Source: Batillaria attramentaria (Eukaryota; Mollusca; Gastropoda; Batillariidae). From it: a DNA stretch of 64,000 bases. A model generated the notes under the pieces. It did no database searches. It was given only the letters and a program-made list of their open reading frames with translations, and had not been told where the DNA came from. How positions within the stretch are numbered: position 1 is the stretch's first letter; every line of letters starts with the position of its first letter. A program made the position numbers and the translations under genes. Location: contig JACVVK020000089.1 of assembly GCA_018292915.2 (NCBI GenBank), positions 1,278,501 through 1,342,500 of the forward strand, in the 5' to 3' direction. Of this stretch, positions 1-11,038 are shown piece after piece.

Positions 1-728
1 TGGGGGCTGCCCACACTGGCAGAGGTCGTTACTCCATGTGTGTGCGCAGCACAGTGTGTGTATTCTGCAGATGACTGCAGAGTGCCTGCGCAGGAAAAGT
101 GGCACGTGGTTTTGGCCACCCGGGAGGTGGACCCAGCCATTTTCCTCACACAGTGCACGGAGTTTCCTCTCCCTGAGAGTGTGGGCCGCTCTTTGTATCT
201 TACTTTTCACTTCACTGAGTGTCTGGGGTAGTTTTGCTTCCATGCCATCGCCGGTGGCACCCCGGGCCGCGCGATCGGCCAGCTCATTTCCCCTGATCCC
301 GCTGTGGGAGGGTAGCCACATGAGGGCTAGGGCAGTTCCCTTCGTGATGATCTGATGGGCCAGGAAGAGGATCTCGCTTTGTACATCACTCCTGTTCCTC
401 GTGCCCCCTCTCTCTAGGGCTTGGAGTGAGTCGGACAGAATGACCGCCCCCAGCGGGGGGTTTGGCATGTCGTTGACAAACGTGCAGGCCATGATGATTG
501 CATACATCTCTGCTGAGAAGATGCTTAACCCGGCGTTGAGTTTGTAGCGTCTTGTGATTCCAAGGTCTGGGATCACAAAGGCGCACCCAACCTCTCCTGA
601 ATCTAGGACAGAGCCGTCCGTGTAGATTTTCAGGTGCTGGGAGAAGCGCTGTTCAATCTTCTCTCTTGCCAGGGTTGTGGCAAGAGCAGAGTCTGCTTTC
701 TTTGACGCGCCTTCAGCATAGCGATGTT
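1..728 (-). mobile_element. Non-LTR retrotransposon fragment: RNase H domain
   Basis: Read on the minus strand, one open frame runs from about 728 to the window edge and encodes an RNase H domain. Visible landmarks in order are IYTDGS (first catalytic Asp), FSAEMYAI (Glu), VILSDSLQAL (second Asp) and MWLPSHSGIRGNELADRAA (last Asp). A Cys-rich end follows (LCCAHTW then CQCGQ). This order is typical of RNase H-bearing LINEs of the I/Jockey/R1 type. The upstream end stops abruptly where a different repeat begins near 730, and the downstream end is cut by the window. No reverse transcriptase is present here, so it is a 3' fragment or a continuation of an element outside the window. Confidence 0.85.
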
Positions 729-732
729 CGTA

Positions 733-2065
733 CTACTTCGCCTACTTCTTCCTTGACTCAAGACATGTACAACGGTGGGAGTAATGGGGGGGGGGGGGGG
801 GCGGGGGGCTGGGGTGCAGTAACTAAGCAAGGTTGTTACCATCTGTATGTGATTGGTTAAAACTCAATCAGTCTTGCACCCCCCCCCCCCCCTTCACACC
901 AGTCTGTGTCTGTTGATTGGTCAAAGCTCATACATCAATCAGTCTTAGTTTTGAGACACCGGGTATTGAGGCGTGTAAGGGCCGCCGCCTGTCTCGACGT
1001 GACGTCAAACAAAAGACAGAGCATGTGCCCGCCCATATTATCGCACCTGGGAAGAGCTTCACAAATCACTGGGGGGGGGGGGGGGGGGGTGATATTGGTC
1101 ATGCGCGACGGGCCGTGATACCAACTGCGCTCGGAAAAGTATAGAATAGAAGAACCACCACTTCGCCTAATTCTTCCTTGACTCAAGACATGTACAACGG
1201 TGGGAGTAAGGGGGGGGGGTGGAGGGGGACGTGGGGGGGGGGGGGGGTTGCAGTAACTAAGCAAGGTTGTTACCATCTGTGTCTGATTGGTTAAAACTCA
1301 TACGTCAATCAGTCTTGGCCCTGTCAGTCACCCATCACACCAGTCTGTGTCTGTTGATTGGTCAAAGCTCATACGTCAATCAGTCTTTGTGTTGACACAC
1401 CGGGTATTGAGGCATGTAAGGGCCGTCGCCTGTCTCGACGTGACGTCAGACAAAAGACAGAGCACGTGTGCCCGCCCATAGTGTCGCACCTGGGAAGAGC
1501 TTCACAAATCACTGGGGGGGTGGGGGGGGGGGCTGGTGGTGCAGTAAGCAAACTCCTGTGGGCAAAAAAAAAAAATTAAAAGCAGAACATGAGGACAGGT
1601 GGAAGCGGGGGGGTGGGGGGCGGGGGGGTATTAATGTAGTGCCGGGACCACACACACACATACACGTGAATAAAAGAACCACCACTTCGCCTACTTCTCC
1701 CTCGTATTAGAAAATTAAAAAGCACACTAACTGTCTAAAGATATACAACCATGGGAGTAATTGGGGGGAGGGAGGTGTTAGAGGGGTGGTTGCTAAGCAA
1801 GCTCATTTTCCCTGAGCTTTAACCATCTGTGTCTGTTTGACTGGTTAAAACTCATAGTCATACGTCAATCAGTCTTGGTCCTGTCGGTCACCCATCACAC
1901 CAGTCTGTGTCTGTTGATTGGTCAAAGCTCACACACCGGGTATTGAGGCGTGTACTTGTCCTCCAAGTAGGGCAGTCGCCTGTCTCGCCGAGACTTCAAA
2001 CAAAAGACAGAGCGCGTGCCCGCTCACAGCATCATACACAGCTTGACAAATCACTGAGCGGGAGG
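733..2065 (+). repeat. Three tandem copies of a ~400-bp G-tract repeat (R1)
   Basis: Copies lie at about 733-1088, 1155-1530 and 1678-2065. Each begins with a CACTTCGCCTACTTCTTCC-like start and a GACTCAAGACATGTACAACG segment. A long G run and a TTGATTGGTCAAAGCTCATA segment follow. Each copy ends in TTCACAAATCACTG followed by another G run. The ORFs across it are repeat translations with no family resemblance. Function unknown; it looks like an interspersed element that was locally duplicated. An inverted copy lies near 8.4 kb. Confidence 0.85.
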
Positions 2066-2432
2066 TGTGTGTTTGTGTGTGTGTGTTGGGGGGGGGGGGG
2101 TTCAGTAAGCAAGCCCCCCCCCCCCCAACACACTAACAGTAAAGGGGAAGGGGGGGGGGGGGGCAATAACTTACCCATCTGCTGGTTCTGTGCTTCAAAT
2201 GGTAGGGGATTTGTGTTCTCGTAGTTGTCGGGCGCATCGTGACTTCGTGAGGCGAGCAGCCCCACCAGTTAAGTGAGAGTGAGTGTTCTGAAAACTGAGG
2301 TGTTGACTGACACGAACAACAGGTTGACGCCTTTGGTCGATCAAGGCCGGGTGTTAAAGACGAAGTTGATTGACACGTACCTGGAGTGAGACACTTCACC
2401 CCTGCCACGATTCATCCATATATAAATGTGTG

Positions 2433-2526
2433 TTGTTACACACCATTTACATGTACTACACCACTACACCCCACTTACTACACTGCTACACCCCACTTGC
2501 TACACCACTACTCTGCTACACCCTAG
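2433..2526. repeat. Short CTACAC-rich tandem repeat
   Basis: A degenerate tandem of CTACACC/CACTTACTACAC units. No coding potential seen. Confidence 0.6.
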
Positions 2527-2841
2527 TAAAGACATTGATTGTTATTGTGTGACTGCCCTACAACACTTTTTTTTTTTTTAATTTCTCTTGCTGCAGGGTG
2601 ACTCTTTCTTCACCTTCCGCGTGCGGAAGAGAGAGAGAGAGAGAGAATGCATTTAAAATATTGACTTGCCACACATCACTTACATAAATTTTCTCTGACT
2701 GCAGTCTGACACTGTTGCGCACATTTGAGTGTTTGTGTGCCCGAGGGAGAGAGAGGTGTGTAGTATTGTGTGTGCTTTCCTTCGTTTCGTTTAGGAGACC
2801 GCCCACGGGACTGAACAACAAGATGGCCACTGACCAGCCCA

Positions 2842-2909
2842 ATATGTTGTTTCCATTTAATCACCTGCTGTCGTCACGGTCGTTCTTTTGTAATGCCATG
2901 TATACGGGA

Positions 2910-2964
<55 letters not shown>

Positions 2965-2998
2965 CTCTCTCTCTCTCTCTCTCTCTCAATGGAAACAA
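2842..2998. repeat. (CA)n(CT)n microsatellite between inverted TTGTTTCCATT arms
   Basis: A CA run (2911-2960) passes into a CT run (2961-2988). It is flanked by GTTGTTTCCATT at 2843 and its inverse AATGGAAACAAC ending at 2998. The same 12-mer forms a perfect palindrome at 4576-4609, so these may be the termini of a small inverted-repeat transposon. Confidence 0.6.
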
Positions 2999-3263
2999 CT
3001 GACCGGGCTTGTCAGACCAATCTTGGTTTTGGAAGAGAGACGTCAAGTTGTTTTCTTTGAAATCTATGACGTTTTCCTCATTGGGATGACGCATAATACA
3101 TTTGACGTAATAACTTTGACTCGGATACAATTCTTGCAATGAAAGCAGCCCCATGAAAATTGAAGTGTTGCTGCTGCGCAGTGTAAAGATCGAATTTATA
3201 CCGGCTCAATGTGTTTAACAGACAAGTCTGCGCGGCGAACGTTTTTTCACTATGTGTTATGTC

Positions 3264-3342
3264 TGCTGCGCGCGCGCGCACACAGACACACACAGACATA
3301 CGCGCGCGCGCACGCACGCGCGCACGCACGCACGCACGCAGA
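3264..3342. repeat. CG/CA-rich low-complexity tract
   Basis: Alternating CGCG, CACA and GCAC units that could adopt Z-DNA. The ORFs across it are low-complexity Arg/Ala or Cys/Val translations and are not genes. Confidence 0.8.
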
Positions 3343-3689
3343 CTTGCGCGAGCCGCGTTTGTGCATGTGCTCCATTGAGACCTATGTGGTGTTCTCTCAC
3401 TCTACTATGCTATTGAGTGAGAGTCAGTGGGAAAAACAAAGCTCACTACATCAATGAAACTCCCGCTTTCCCCGTCTACAAATAGAGAACTTCCGAAAAG
3501 TGACGACACACCCCCACGTCAATCAAACATGACGTCGGCAAACTGACGCTGATACAGTTTTGCGTCAGTGCGCGTGTGCCTTTTCTGCGATGTTTGTGAG
3601 GCGTGTGGCTTGTGTAAAGGAAATGTGCTTCGAGTACAAATTTTCGAGTCAACTGACGACAACGGCTGCAGTGAATTTTTCTAATTTTT

Positions 3690-4365
3690 TTGTATATTTT
3701 TTATGGCACCCCAGGCTCATTATCTATGTATAGTAGGAGCGATTTTGAGATCTAAAGTGTGTTCACCAGCACTTTCATCAGGTACGGTTTACGCCAAAAG
3801 TATAAAAGCGACAACCTCCAAATTTCACTCAGTTGAGAGTCCGTATTCATGCTATCTATGTCCCAAAAATGGAGTGGTTTAGGTAAATATTACGCCTTTA
3901 AACGCCAGAAAGCCACTTTTTTTGAAAAGGGCGATAACTCGCAAATCATGTGTGCAATCGTACCTGGATCGGGCCTTCTATTCAACAATCTTGATTCATT
4001 TAGAAACCCCAAATTTGAAATCGATCGGTTCAGTATTTTCGGAGAAATAGGCATCTGAACTGGGTTCACATGCAATGTCAACTCAGGCTCGGTTTACATG
4101 AAAACTATAAGAGCGACCATTTTCTAGTAGTGACTCTGTTCAGAGTCCGTATTCAAGTTATCTACTGCCAAAAAAATTGAGTGATTGAAATAAATATTAC
4201 GCCTGTACACGAAAGACAACCAACTTGTCTCAAAAGGGCGATAACTCCCAAATCACTTAAGCAATCATCACACGCTTGGTTCCTCTAATGTAACATTTTG
4301 ATATATTTGGATACCCCAAATTTGAAGCCATTCGGTTAAGTATCTTCGAAGAAACGGGCCCGGAC
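3690..4365 (+). repeat. Two direct ~290-bp repeat units
   Basis: Unit 1 (about 3780-4055) and unit 2 (about 4088-4360) share GGTTTACRYSAAAASTATAA, AGAGTCCGTATTCA, AAATATTACGCCT, AAAGGGCGATAACTC and ACCCCAAATTTGAA in the same order. Divergence is moderate, so the duplication is not recent. The 69-aa ORF in unit 1 is not preserved in unit 2, which argues against coding. Function unknown. Confidence 0.8.
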
Positions 4366-4575
4366 ACAATTCACACACGCACACACGCACACACATCCGC
4401 ACAGACGGCACTCAGTGAGGAGGAGAACAGCATACATGCCAGCATCGATGACGCAGGTTTTCTTACGTCATTGTCAGAGTTACACTTGCATAATCGTCGC
4501 TGCGGGAGATCGGCAGTGACGTGCGTTTGTACCACAGATGCTTGCCTATGAACGTGGAAATTTTAGCCCGTCCTA

Positions 4576-4609
4576 TTATGTTGTTTCCATTACTATGGAA
4601 ACAACATAA
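4576..4609. repeat. Perfect 15-bp palindrome with 4-bp loop
   Basis: Arms TTATGTTGTTTCCAT and ATGGAAACAACATAA are separated by TACT. It may be a cruciform/hairpin or the fused termini of a miniature inverted-repeat element. Confidence 0.85.
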
Positions 4610-4627
4610 AAACGGTCGTTATGGGAA

Positions 4628-4690
4628 ACACACACACACACTCACACACTGACACACACACACACACTGACACACACACACACACACAGA
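4628..4690. repeat. CA microsatellite (interrupted)
   Basis: CACACA runs interrupted by CACTGACAC. Confidence 0.9.
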
Positions 4691-4729
4691 GCAGCTTGAA
4701 TCACGACGCACAGCCTCAATCATAAACCC

Positions 4730-6130
4730 AGAAATGCGACTCTGTTCTAGTAAGCGCAGTCAGTATATACATACATGTGCAAGACACAAGTCAACTTTGA
4801 GGGCAGATACGTCACAAAGAATCACTGCGTTTACGTTTTCTGACTCGTTTTATTTTCAGACACAAAGTAGGGGACTGCCCCTATCGTATCGGCGTCCGGT
4901 CTCCATTCACACACTCGGAATGGCAACACACACACATTTCATACATGTACACATGCGTGTGACAATCAGTGCTTCTAGCGAAACTGAACAGTGGTTAGTG
5001 ATCTGCTACGTGTGAAGGAGAAAGTGACTGACAGTTATTTCAGCGTAAGAGGTGATCACAACCCGCTTTACTGCATGTGTGTTTAGGGGGTGTCATGTCA
5101 ATTAACTGTAGTGATGCGCTAATTGGTCTGCCTTGATCGGTCAGTGCGGCGTCACAGTAGGGGGCCACGTGGCGGTTCGATCCGCTAGTGTCGGCTCAAG
5201 TACCGTGGTCGGTAGGAAATCGGCTGCCAGAGACGTGTGAAGTGCAATTAAAAAATAAAAAATAAAAAAATACGCCTGTCTCACGGCACACACACACACA
5301 CACACACACAGAGCACGGAAAGCTCATGACTTTGGTTACGCATGGGAAATGCAAGCTGTTGGAAATGTGGCCCATTTTATTTCTATTTTCAAATGTAGGT
5401 TAAAGGATTACATTCCAGCAGGACTGGCACGCTTTGCTTTCATCTTACTCTGAGTACTGTTCATATCACCCAGAAATACTCACAGAGCCAGCTACATTGG
5501 TTATCTGAACGCGCACGAACATCGACGTGCATTGTGTCTCTTGTGTTTCACGTTACAAGTCTTTATTTTATTCTCTATTTTTTAAAAAAGGTAAAATTTC
5601 AGGACCTTGTCAGGATATAATTACAGGAAAAAAAGGGCCATAGGGGCGACGCTCTTCCGCTTGAGCCAGTTTTAAAAAGGCGGCATTAACGTATTGTGGG
5701 TGCCAGTCATCCAGACTGGTATTCAAATATCGTTAGAAGGAGAGTGGGGGGGGGGGGGTATTCACGTCCTTTTCCGCCTATGTTTGGCTGATATCGGGGC
5801 AACAAGACGGTTATGACATCAGACTTGCAAAAACATCCCAGAGTCTAACGCGCAGCCGGGACGAAATAAAAACACACAGCTATCATTACAGAAAGGAACA
5901 GAGCAACAAAAAAGGGTGTAAAGAATGCATTTTTTTCGTAACGTTTGAAGGTACACTTTCGCAAACTTTTAAGGGCGATGCTTCATTTTGTTCGTAAGAG
6001 ATGAGAGAAGTCTGTTGTAGTTTAGGAAAGTAGCATCGTGCAAATTTTGTTGTACCTTTCACTGAATGCAATATATAAGTGAAGTCGCATTCTCGCTGCG
6101 GTCTTTTCATGTTTTCCCGAGGCTCTTCTT
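4730..6130. other. No gene recognised
   Basis: Apart from a CA run near 5288-5310, a G run near 5747 and one copy of a tRNA-like motif near 5645, nothing recognisable was seen. The ORFs are short and unlike known families. Confidence 0.5.
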
Positions 6131-6131
6131 A

Positions 6132-6180
6132 ACACACACACACACACACACACACATACGCGCGCAAGCGCGCGCGCGCG
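6132..6180. repeat. (CA)n plus CG-rich microsatellite
   Basis: A CA run followed by GCGCGC; simple repeat. Confidence 0.9.
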
Positions 6181-6419
6181 GCAACAACAACCACAAAACA
6201 AATCACGCTGGAACCAAAGCAGAAAGTCCGATGTACATAACAAGGTGAACTTACGAGGGAAAATAAATCGCACTGAATGTTTTGATCCTGTGCGATAAAA
6301 CTAATGCTAACCCCCCCCCCCCCCCCATCCACAAAACCTGCCAAAAAGCGTTCATTGAGAGGTGGTGGTCCTTATTATTGTTCTGTATTGTTCTTGTTTG
6401 TTTTGTTGTTGGGTTCTCC

Positions 6420-6423
<4 letters not shown>

Positions 6424-6462
<39 letters not shown>
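6424..6462. repeat. (GT)n microsatellite
   Basis: About 19 GT units. Confidence 0.9.
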
Positions 6463-6465
<3 letters not shown>

Positions 6466-7114
6466 GCATCACACAATACGCTGACGTGCGGGTCAGTTCT
6501 TGTAATGCAGAACAGATTGCTCAACTGTGAGGGTTCGCCCTTCATACGTCATTGACACTTGCCTAGCCGACCAACTGTGCGACTCAACACCACACTACAC
6601 ATCAACTCCAGTGTTTGTCTGGAGATGTGCGTGCTGTCAGTCAACGACTGACCGTGACTGACAGCCACAAAACCACAAGGGGGTGGCCATCGCACTAATA
6701 GTTGACACTCCGTTGCATGACTTGCATCGGTCTGATTGGCTTACACTGACGAATGTCTCTCCCACTGCCTGTTGAAGTACATGTCAGTCAATCTATAGGA
6801 TTAGGATCTCCTTGTTGAGCGGCTGAGGTGTGAAGAATGATGATGTTTAGGCCCCTCTGGAAGCTTTGTCCATGGTCCATGGCTAATTCATTCGCTGAGA
6901 ACTGACAGAAATCGTCGCGCGTGTTGGGCGCATTTCTTTATTTCTGTAATGCTTGGTCGGCTTCTTTTCGTTGGTTCTGTTTTTATTTTGTAAAAGGGAA
7001 CAAAAATAAATGGCTGTTAAAAACTTGATTAAAAAAATAAACCAATAACAAGAAACGCTTGCACCATACACACTCCTCCATCTGGTAGACGGGAAACAAA
7101 ACACAAGAAAAAAT

Positions 7115-7415
7115 TTGTTTGAAACCTCAGTTGCATGCAGGCCCCTCGACGCCTCTATTTACTTCATCATTAAATGTGCTTGCTTCATCGGCCTCTCTTT
7201 GTTGCTTCCATCGTTGTTGTGGTTGTTTTAAAGGCCACAAAGTAAACAACAACGTACATCGCAACAAAAAGACGAAAAGAACGGTTATCATATTTAGAAC
7301 CTCGCTTGCATGCAGGTCCCTCGAAGCCTCTTCCTTTATTATCATATAACAAAACGCTTACTTCGTCGGCCTTTCGTCTTTGCTTTTGTTTTTCGTTTGT
7401 TAAGGGTAACAACCA
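7115..7415 (+). repeat. Tandem ~170-bp duplication
   Basis: Two units begin GAAACCTCAGTTGCATGCAG and TAGAACCTCGCTTGCATGCA. Both continue with CCCTCGAMGCCTCT, CTTRCTTCRTCGGCCT and a GTTGTTTT/GTTTGTTAA-rich end. Confidence 0.75.
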
Positions 7416-7428
7416 AAAAGCAAAGAAG

Positions 7429-7430
<2 letters not shown>

Positions 7431-7478
<48 letters not shown>
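7431..7478. repeat. (CA)n microsatellite
   Basis: About 24 CA units. Confidence 0.95.
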
Positions 7479-7480
<2 letters not shown>

Positions 7481-8394
7481 AGCAAAAAAACCAAAACAAA
7501 ACAAAACAAAAAAACATTAAAGAGAGCAACGATCTCCTTTGTTACTTGGCCCTCCTGTACACCTGTGTGACCGTGACCAAAGAAGTGATAGACACGGGCA
7601 CCTGTGCGCCGTGAGAAAACAACGTACGTGTGCTAATCTCGCTTGATTGACGGGCGATGCTCTTCCGTTTGAGCCAATCAGAAAGGCGCCACCACTTGAT
7701 TGACATGCACTTACACACACGGGGGCGACGCTCTTCCGTGTGAGCCAGTCAGAAAGGCGCCAGTGATGTGCGGAGCAGCTTTAGGTCTATTGTATTTGAT
7801 AACACCACAATACACATCAACTCTGTTTGTATGGAGACATACGTGTTGTCAAGCAAGGATTGACCATGATTGGCAACCACAAAAACACACCTTATCGGCG
7901 GGCGGTCATCCCAGTACTGGTTGACACCCATGTTGCGTGACTTGCATTGCTCTGATTGGCTTACACGGAAGAGTATGTTTCCCAAGACGCGTCGAAGTAC
8001 ATGTCAATCAGCCTAGAGCTTAGACTCTGTTGAGCGGCTGAAGTGTGAAGTATTGTTATGCTTCGTCTGGTGTTGGATCTCACGATGATGTTTCGTGTTT
8101 AATGGCCCCGCCACTTGGGAGAGACTAATCAGATGGACAGGAAGGTCAGGCTTTGGGCACGTGCCGATGACTTGCCGTTTAACGCCGTGTAATTGCTCGC
8201 CGGGTGTGTGTGTGGGGGTTACTGGTGGGAAGGGAGGGGGAGGTGTACCAAGTGCCTGGCGCCAATCGGCTGCTGTTGGGTTATTACTGGCGACTGTGAT
8301 ACGGCAAAGGCTGTGGGGCTGTGAGCTCTGTCTTTTGTTTGAAGTCGCCGGCATCATAGACAAAGCGCCAGCCAGCCGCTTATGACCAGTCGCG

Positions 8395-8860
8395 CATGAC
8401 CGATCGCCCACCAGCACCCCCCCCCCCTCCCCAGTGATTTGTGGAGCTCTTCCCAGGTGCGATACTATGGGCGGGCACGTGCTCTGTCTTTTGTTTGACG
8501 TCACGTCGAGACAGGCGGCGGCCCTTACACGCCTCAATACCCGGTGTCTCAAAACTAAGACTGATTGACGTATGAGCTTTGACCAATCAACAGACACAGA
8601 CTGGTGTGAAGGGTGACTGACGGGGGGGGGGGGGGGGGGGCAAGACTGATTGAGTTTTAACCAATCACATACAGATGGTAACAACCTTGCTTAGTTACTG
8701 CACCCGCCCCCCCCGCCCCCCCCCCCCCCCCATTACTCCCACCGTTGTACATGTCTTGAGTCAAGGAAGAAGTAGGCGAAGTAGTGGTTCTTCTATTCTA
8801 CACTTTTCTATACCGAGCGCAGTTGGTATCACGGCCCGTCGCGCATGACCAATATCGGCC
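8395..8860 (-). repeat. Inverted copy of the R1 repeat
   Basis: The reverse complement of the unit at 733-1150. It includes the CCCAGTGATTTGTG segment next to a C run, TATGAGCTTTGACCAATCAA, and CTTGAGTCAAGGAAGAAGTA. The match continues into GCGCAGTTGGTATCACGGCC, which also follows unit 1 at about 1100-1140. The 223-aa minus-strand ORF here is a translation of this repeat. Confidence 0.85.
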
Positions 8861-9130
8861 CGTCGCGCATGACCAATATCACGGCCCGTCGCGCATGACC
8901 AATATCACGGCCGGTCGCCCGTCGTTCATGACCAGTCGCTAGTTGTCGCGGTAGCCCATGACCAATCGCGGGTAGCGCATGACCAATCGCGGGTAGCCCA
9001 TGACCAATCGCGGGTAGCGCATGACCAACCGCGCGTCGCATATGACCAACCGCGCGTCGCACATGACCAGCCGCGCGTCGTTCATGACCAGTCGCGCGTA
9101 GCGCGTGACCAGTCGCAGGTAGTTCATGGA
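8835..9130. repeat. ~22-bp satellite, GCATGACCAATCGCGGGTAG type
   Basis: At least ten imperfect units built on CATGACCARTMGCGSGTMG. The first ones form a longer variant (GGCCCGTCGCGCATGACCAA). The same core, TGGTCATGCGCGACGGGCC, sits beside R1 unit 1 at about 1096, so the satellite probably grew from the end of the R1 element. Confidence 0.85.
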
Positions 9131-9557
9131 CCCTATACGCACGTTTTCATATATGGTCACGTAGTGCAAAACTACAGACCTTAATTAATGGTAATTTCGC
9201 TTTAACAATGACGCTTGGGAGCAGCACTGGCCAGCATGCAGGTCACAGAATACAGTTTATTGCTACTCTTTGGCTCCTACAATTGTCAGGCAGCTCATGT
9301 CCTTGAAAACAGATTTTCCAACCAAAACAGACAATGGTTTCCAGAAGCAAGACGTGTCCGCAAGCTGCATGGGAAAAATCAAGCCTCGGAGCTGCAGGTT
9401 TCGTAGTCTGTTGATGCTGCGTCCTTACCAACCCCATACACAAAACCGTGCACTCCGTTAGTCATGCCATGGCACACGCCCAAGGATACGGTCAAAAATA
9501 GGTCACCCCGCAAATCAAAACTGCCATTTTTCAACACATCAAACACTTTTCACACGT

Positions 9558-9613
<56 letters not shown>

Positions 9614-10590
9614 CTGGGGTCAAATGCAATTTTAGCAACTCCCAAAGATCAAGGAAAAAGGGGGAAATTCATTTTTATGATGCAGGTCCGTACTCCCTAA
9701 CCTAATCGTGTTCTTTGACCTGTCAGTCCCTAAGGGGAACCTACGTTAGTGCACACGGCAGCATACCCACGGTGAAAGCGACATCGGGAGGGATGGTGAC
9801 GCACGGATGCACCCGTACTCAACTTTAACACAGTAACAGACATAACTTGTATTAAACTACAACTTAGCGCCGATCCCCCCCAACCTCTTGATTTCGGTGT
9901 GAATGTAGGAGCAAGCATGACAGCCACTCGCTCCGCATTGCGCTTCATGTGGTGTGTGCTCATGTACATGTGCGTGCGTTCGGGTGGAGAAATAACATCC
10001 CGTTTACTTGGTGTTGCAAATAAGCTGCTTCGTTAACAGTTTTTGAAAACAAGGAAACTGGGTGCAATAATGTCCTTTTGAGTCAAGTCCAGATCTTTCA
10101 GTGAACAGCATATGTCAATGAAATACAACATTCTGAGCTCTGTCTCTGTCTCTCTCTCTCTCTCGTTTGTTTGTTTGTTGTTTATTAAAATGGAAAGTTT
10201 GAAAATTGGTCACAAAACCAGAACGTCCACCATTTTCAAATTTCAGTTTCTGTCTGTCTGTCTGTCTCTTCTAATCTTCCCACAGTTTATTCTCGCGCCC
10301 ATTAATTCCTACATGTTTTGACATAATTGGTATGTTCAGTACACTCTTTAAATGTTCCTGTCTAATTTGAGTGTAGTTTCATTTCTGATGGAATTATTAT
10401 TTTGCTTTTATTCCTGTTGCTGTGCATGTGTGTGTGTGTGTGTGTGTGTGTTTCTCTATTTCTCTATTTAGATACTGCTAGAAATAGCAACGGCAGAAAC
10501 AAAAATTGACTGTTTCACGTTAACTATCTCTACCATTGAAAAAAAAGTATTGTTGATTCATTCTCTCTCTCTCTCTCTCTCTCTCTGCAG
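9130..10590. other. No gene recognised; microsatellites
   Basis: Holds a CA run at 9559-9612, TG at 10433-10451 and CT at 10563-10586. Upstream exons of the ankyrin gene may lie here, but none could be supported. Confidence 0.4.
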
Positions 10591-10987
10591 ATAGTCTCTC
10601 CAAGTTTTGGGTCAAGGACTAAAAAAAAGTTGTCCCGACTGGGGTCGTGTGTGACTATGGCAGCAAGTCTTGCTGACTTCGTCGCCTTGGACGCACTGTT
10701 GAAGTCCAGGCATCACATCAAGGTGGACGTGCCTGACTTCAGGGGATGGACTGCACTCTCCTACGCTGCCCGGGCACTGGCCCCAGACCTCGTCAAAACT
10801 TTGCTTAATGTATGTATCCAGGGGAGAGGCAATATAGAATTCAAATTAAGTATGTTGTAGTACATCTGTAGCAACAAGGAAAGCACTGTTTGCATGCAAA
10901 ACAAACAGGATTTTGCTTTTTGGCCTTTTAAAATATATGCATGCATGCACAAGCACACACACACACACGCATGCATGCGCTTGCATG

Positions 10988-11038
<51 letters not shown>

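Larger units (their letters stand above)
5640..7765. repeat. Three copies of a 35-40 bp tRNA A-box-like motif
   Basis: GGCGAYGCTCTTCCG, then KTGAGCCA, occurs near 5647, 7652 and 7725. The latter two are followed by RTCAGAAAGGCGCCA. On the minus strand TGGCTCAAACGGAAGAGC resembles a pol III A box, so these may be fragments of a tRNA-derived SINE head. The feature spans the three scattered copies, not one continuous element. Confidence 0.5.
6570..8090 (+). repeat. Pair of ~290-bp direct repeats (6570-6860 and 7798-8090)
   Basis: Both copies contain CACCACAMTACACATCAACT, GACTTGCATYG then TCTGATTGGCTTACAC, GAAGTACATGTCARTCA, and TTGAGCGGCTGARGTGTGAA in order. They are separated by about 900 bp holding another local duplication. 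Diverged dispersed repeat; no coding frame shared. Confidence 0.8.

Noticed and set aside
8013..8684. 223-aa minus-strand ORF
   Set aside because: It is the translation of the inverted R1 repeat plus a C run; the same peptide pieces appear from the tandem R1 copies at 0.9-1.5 kb.
8835..9130. CRISPR-like array
   Set aside because: The repeats are contiguous, without unique spacers, and the genome is eukaryotic.
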